This document shows, one piece after another, positions 62,675 to 64,000 of a stretch of DNA of 64,000 nucleotides. The translations under genes were made by a program, and so were the position numbers. The notes under the pieces are model-generated. The model was not told the origin of the DNA and made no database searches. It was given only the letters and a program-made list of their open reading frames with translations. Every line of letters starts with the position of its first letter. Within the stretch, counting starts at the first letter, position 1. The stretch is from Cranoglanis bouderius (lineage: Eukaryota; Chordata; Actinopteri; Siluriformes; Cranoglanididae). The stretch is taken from contig CM042539.1 of assembly GCA_023630585.1 (NCBI GenBank), positions 6,052,255 to 6,116,254 on the forward strand, in the 5' to 3' direction.

Positions 62675-63033
62675 CTCCATCATGACGTGTCCGCTACACA
62701 TCCGCTTACATCCTGGCATGGGAATTTTGATACTTGAAACTTTTGATGATAATTATTTTCATATTTATTCTTTAAGAAAACTTTTTGTGATACTACGAGC
62801 TTTGTTTCCTAGGGTCAAAACTTCTAACACAAAAAAAAAATCTTTCACTGGTAGGACCAACATCCTAGCTGTTAATGGCTGAAACATCTACACTACCAAC
62901 ATACATATCAAATCTAAAATATTTGTACATACTAAAAAGGATTTTTTTTTAGAAGCAATGTATCAAAAAGCTACACCTCTCCAAAACATTCCCTTCATAC
63001 ACGATTTACTGGAAATCTACAGCCATTTTAGGC

Positions 63034-63039
63034 AATAAA
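63034..63039 (+). promoter_or_regulatory. Candidate ANKRD33B poly(A) signal
   Basis: AATAAA 360 bases past the ANKRD33B stop codon, in an A/T-rich stretch. Earlier and later hexamers are possible. Confidence 0.5.
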
Positions 63040-63459
63040 TCTTTAAAAATCCCAGGAACAAAACTTGAATGTGAAACTAAATATCAGCATAGTGGGTGTG
63101 ACCTAATATTCTAATGAGCACATTTGATCAACACATCATCAGCTGAAGAGCAGGGGACTTTCTAACTTTCTAAGGAAACACACGAGTTGGCAGTTTATAA
63201 GGTGCACCAACCTTGTAGTTACTGTATGCCGACATATCTGCTCAGTGGTACTCTCTTTCCACTGATGGATGAGATAGAGGTGCCAATACTTCAGAATCTG
63301 GAACACGCAGACTGCTAAAACCGAGAAAGATAGATAGTAGTACAGAGCAAGTCAAGAAAAATAAAAACACTAACCAGAGTTAAAGAACATTTGAGTCGAT
63401 TCTCCTCACATAATACATCACTACCGTAAATCTATAGTCTGTGTTAATGCAATAGTACA

Positions 63460-64000
63460 GCATTGAGCAGCTGAATTCTGGACTCTGATTGGTCAGAAGG
63501 TGTTGATTAGTTTTCTATAACAGCAGCTCTGACAGTAGCGCAGCTGCAAATGACAGGTTTATTTATAATTAATGTGCTCATTCTTACGTTATCATTTCTA
63601 TTCACAGACTTGTACAGCGAGGCTACACACGCACACACGGATTTAAAAAAAAAAAATCATTGATATGGTGAAGTTTTCTGTACGATGTTTATTTGCCTCC
63701 TAATTTATGGAAGGAGTCTCCAGTATCAGCACTTTGTAACAGTCAGAGGTAAAGCTGTAACTTTTTTTTTTTTTTTAGTTTATTCACTGCATTTTTTTGT
63801 CTCGTTAACTTCAGGAGAGAGAATAAAGGGAGGCTGGTGAGGGAACGAGTGTTTATAGCTGCTATAACGTAAGCGAGAACAGGAACTGACTTGTTTCAGG
63901 AACATTAAACGTAACTATAAACAATAAAAGGTATGACGGGTAGTTGCTTAATAAAAATCAATTTTGTTGTGGTATTTGAGGGATAAAACCCTCCAGAACC
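63460..64000 (+). repeat. R1 repeat copy running off the window end
   Basis: Starts near CTGAATTCTGGACTCTGATT and continues through TTTATAGCTGCTATAACGTA to the last base. It lies about 420 bases past the ANKRD33B poly(A) signal. Confidence 0.8.

Noticed and set aside
62390..62719. Minus-strand open frame over ANKRD33B exon 4
   Set aside because: Shadow of the real exon; the plus strand matches the known protein.

Overview
The window is vertebrate nuclear DNA from a teleost fish. The evidence is multi-exon genes with GT-AG introns, abundant (CA)n microsatellites, several fish-type Tc1/mariner copies, tRNA-like SINE pieces, an L2-like LINE fragment and many short inverted-repeat elements. An otophysan fish such as a catfish is plausible from the repeat style, but this is an impression that only a similarity search could settle.

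Four protein-coding genes can be assembled exon by exon. (1) HGD, plus strand, 14 coding exons from 14870 to 33441, 443 aa: homogentisate 1,2-dioxygenase of tyrosine catabolism. (2) NDUFB4, minus strand, 3 exons from 37668 down to 33715, 127 aa: an accessory membrane subunit of mitochondrial complex I. (3) ROPN1L, plus strand, a likely noncoding first exon plus 5 coding exons from 39253 to 45871, 215 aa: a ropporin-like, R2D2-domain protein of sperm flagella and motile cilia. (4) ANKRD33B, plus strand, 4 coding exons from 50816 to 62674, 505 aa: an ankyrin-repeat protein. HGD and NDUFB4 are tail to tail, with poly(A) signals 54 bp apart. NDUFB4 and ROPN1L are head to head across about 0.6 kb that holds an NRF-1-like site on the NDUFB4 side and a CRE, TATA and X-box-like site on the ROPN1L side.

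Layout: 1-14600 is gene-free upstream DNA with two Tc1-type elements, one of them with a nearly intact transposase (11786-13356). 14640-33600 is HGD, whose introns hold most of the mobile elements, including a second nearly intact Tc1 (28668-30291). 33650-38264 is NDUFB4 and the shared promoter. 38265-46190 is ROPN1L. 46190-50400 is intergenic repeats. 50400-63040 is ANKRD33B with a 9.5-kb first intron. 63460-64000 is another repeat copy.

The genes do not form a pathway; they are neighbours. No undescribed enzymatic or defence system was seen. The most unusual item is an unclassified dispersed inverted-repeat family (called R1 here) with at least 11 copies or fragments in 64 kb. One copy is folded back on itself and interrupted by a young DD35E Tc1-like element. 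R1 also carries a motif resembling the RFX X-box, and a similar motif lies in the promoter region of the ciliary gene ROPN1L.
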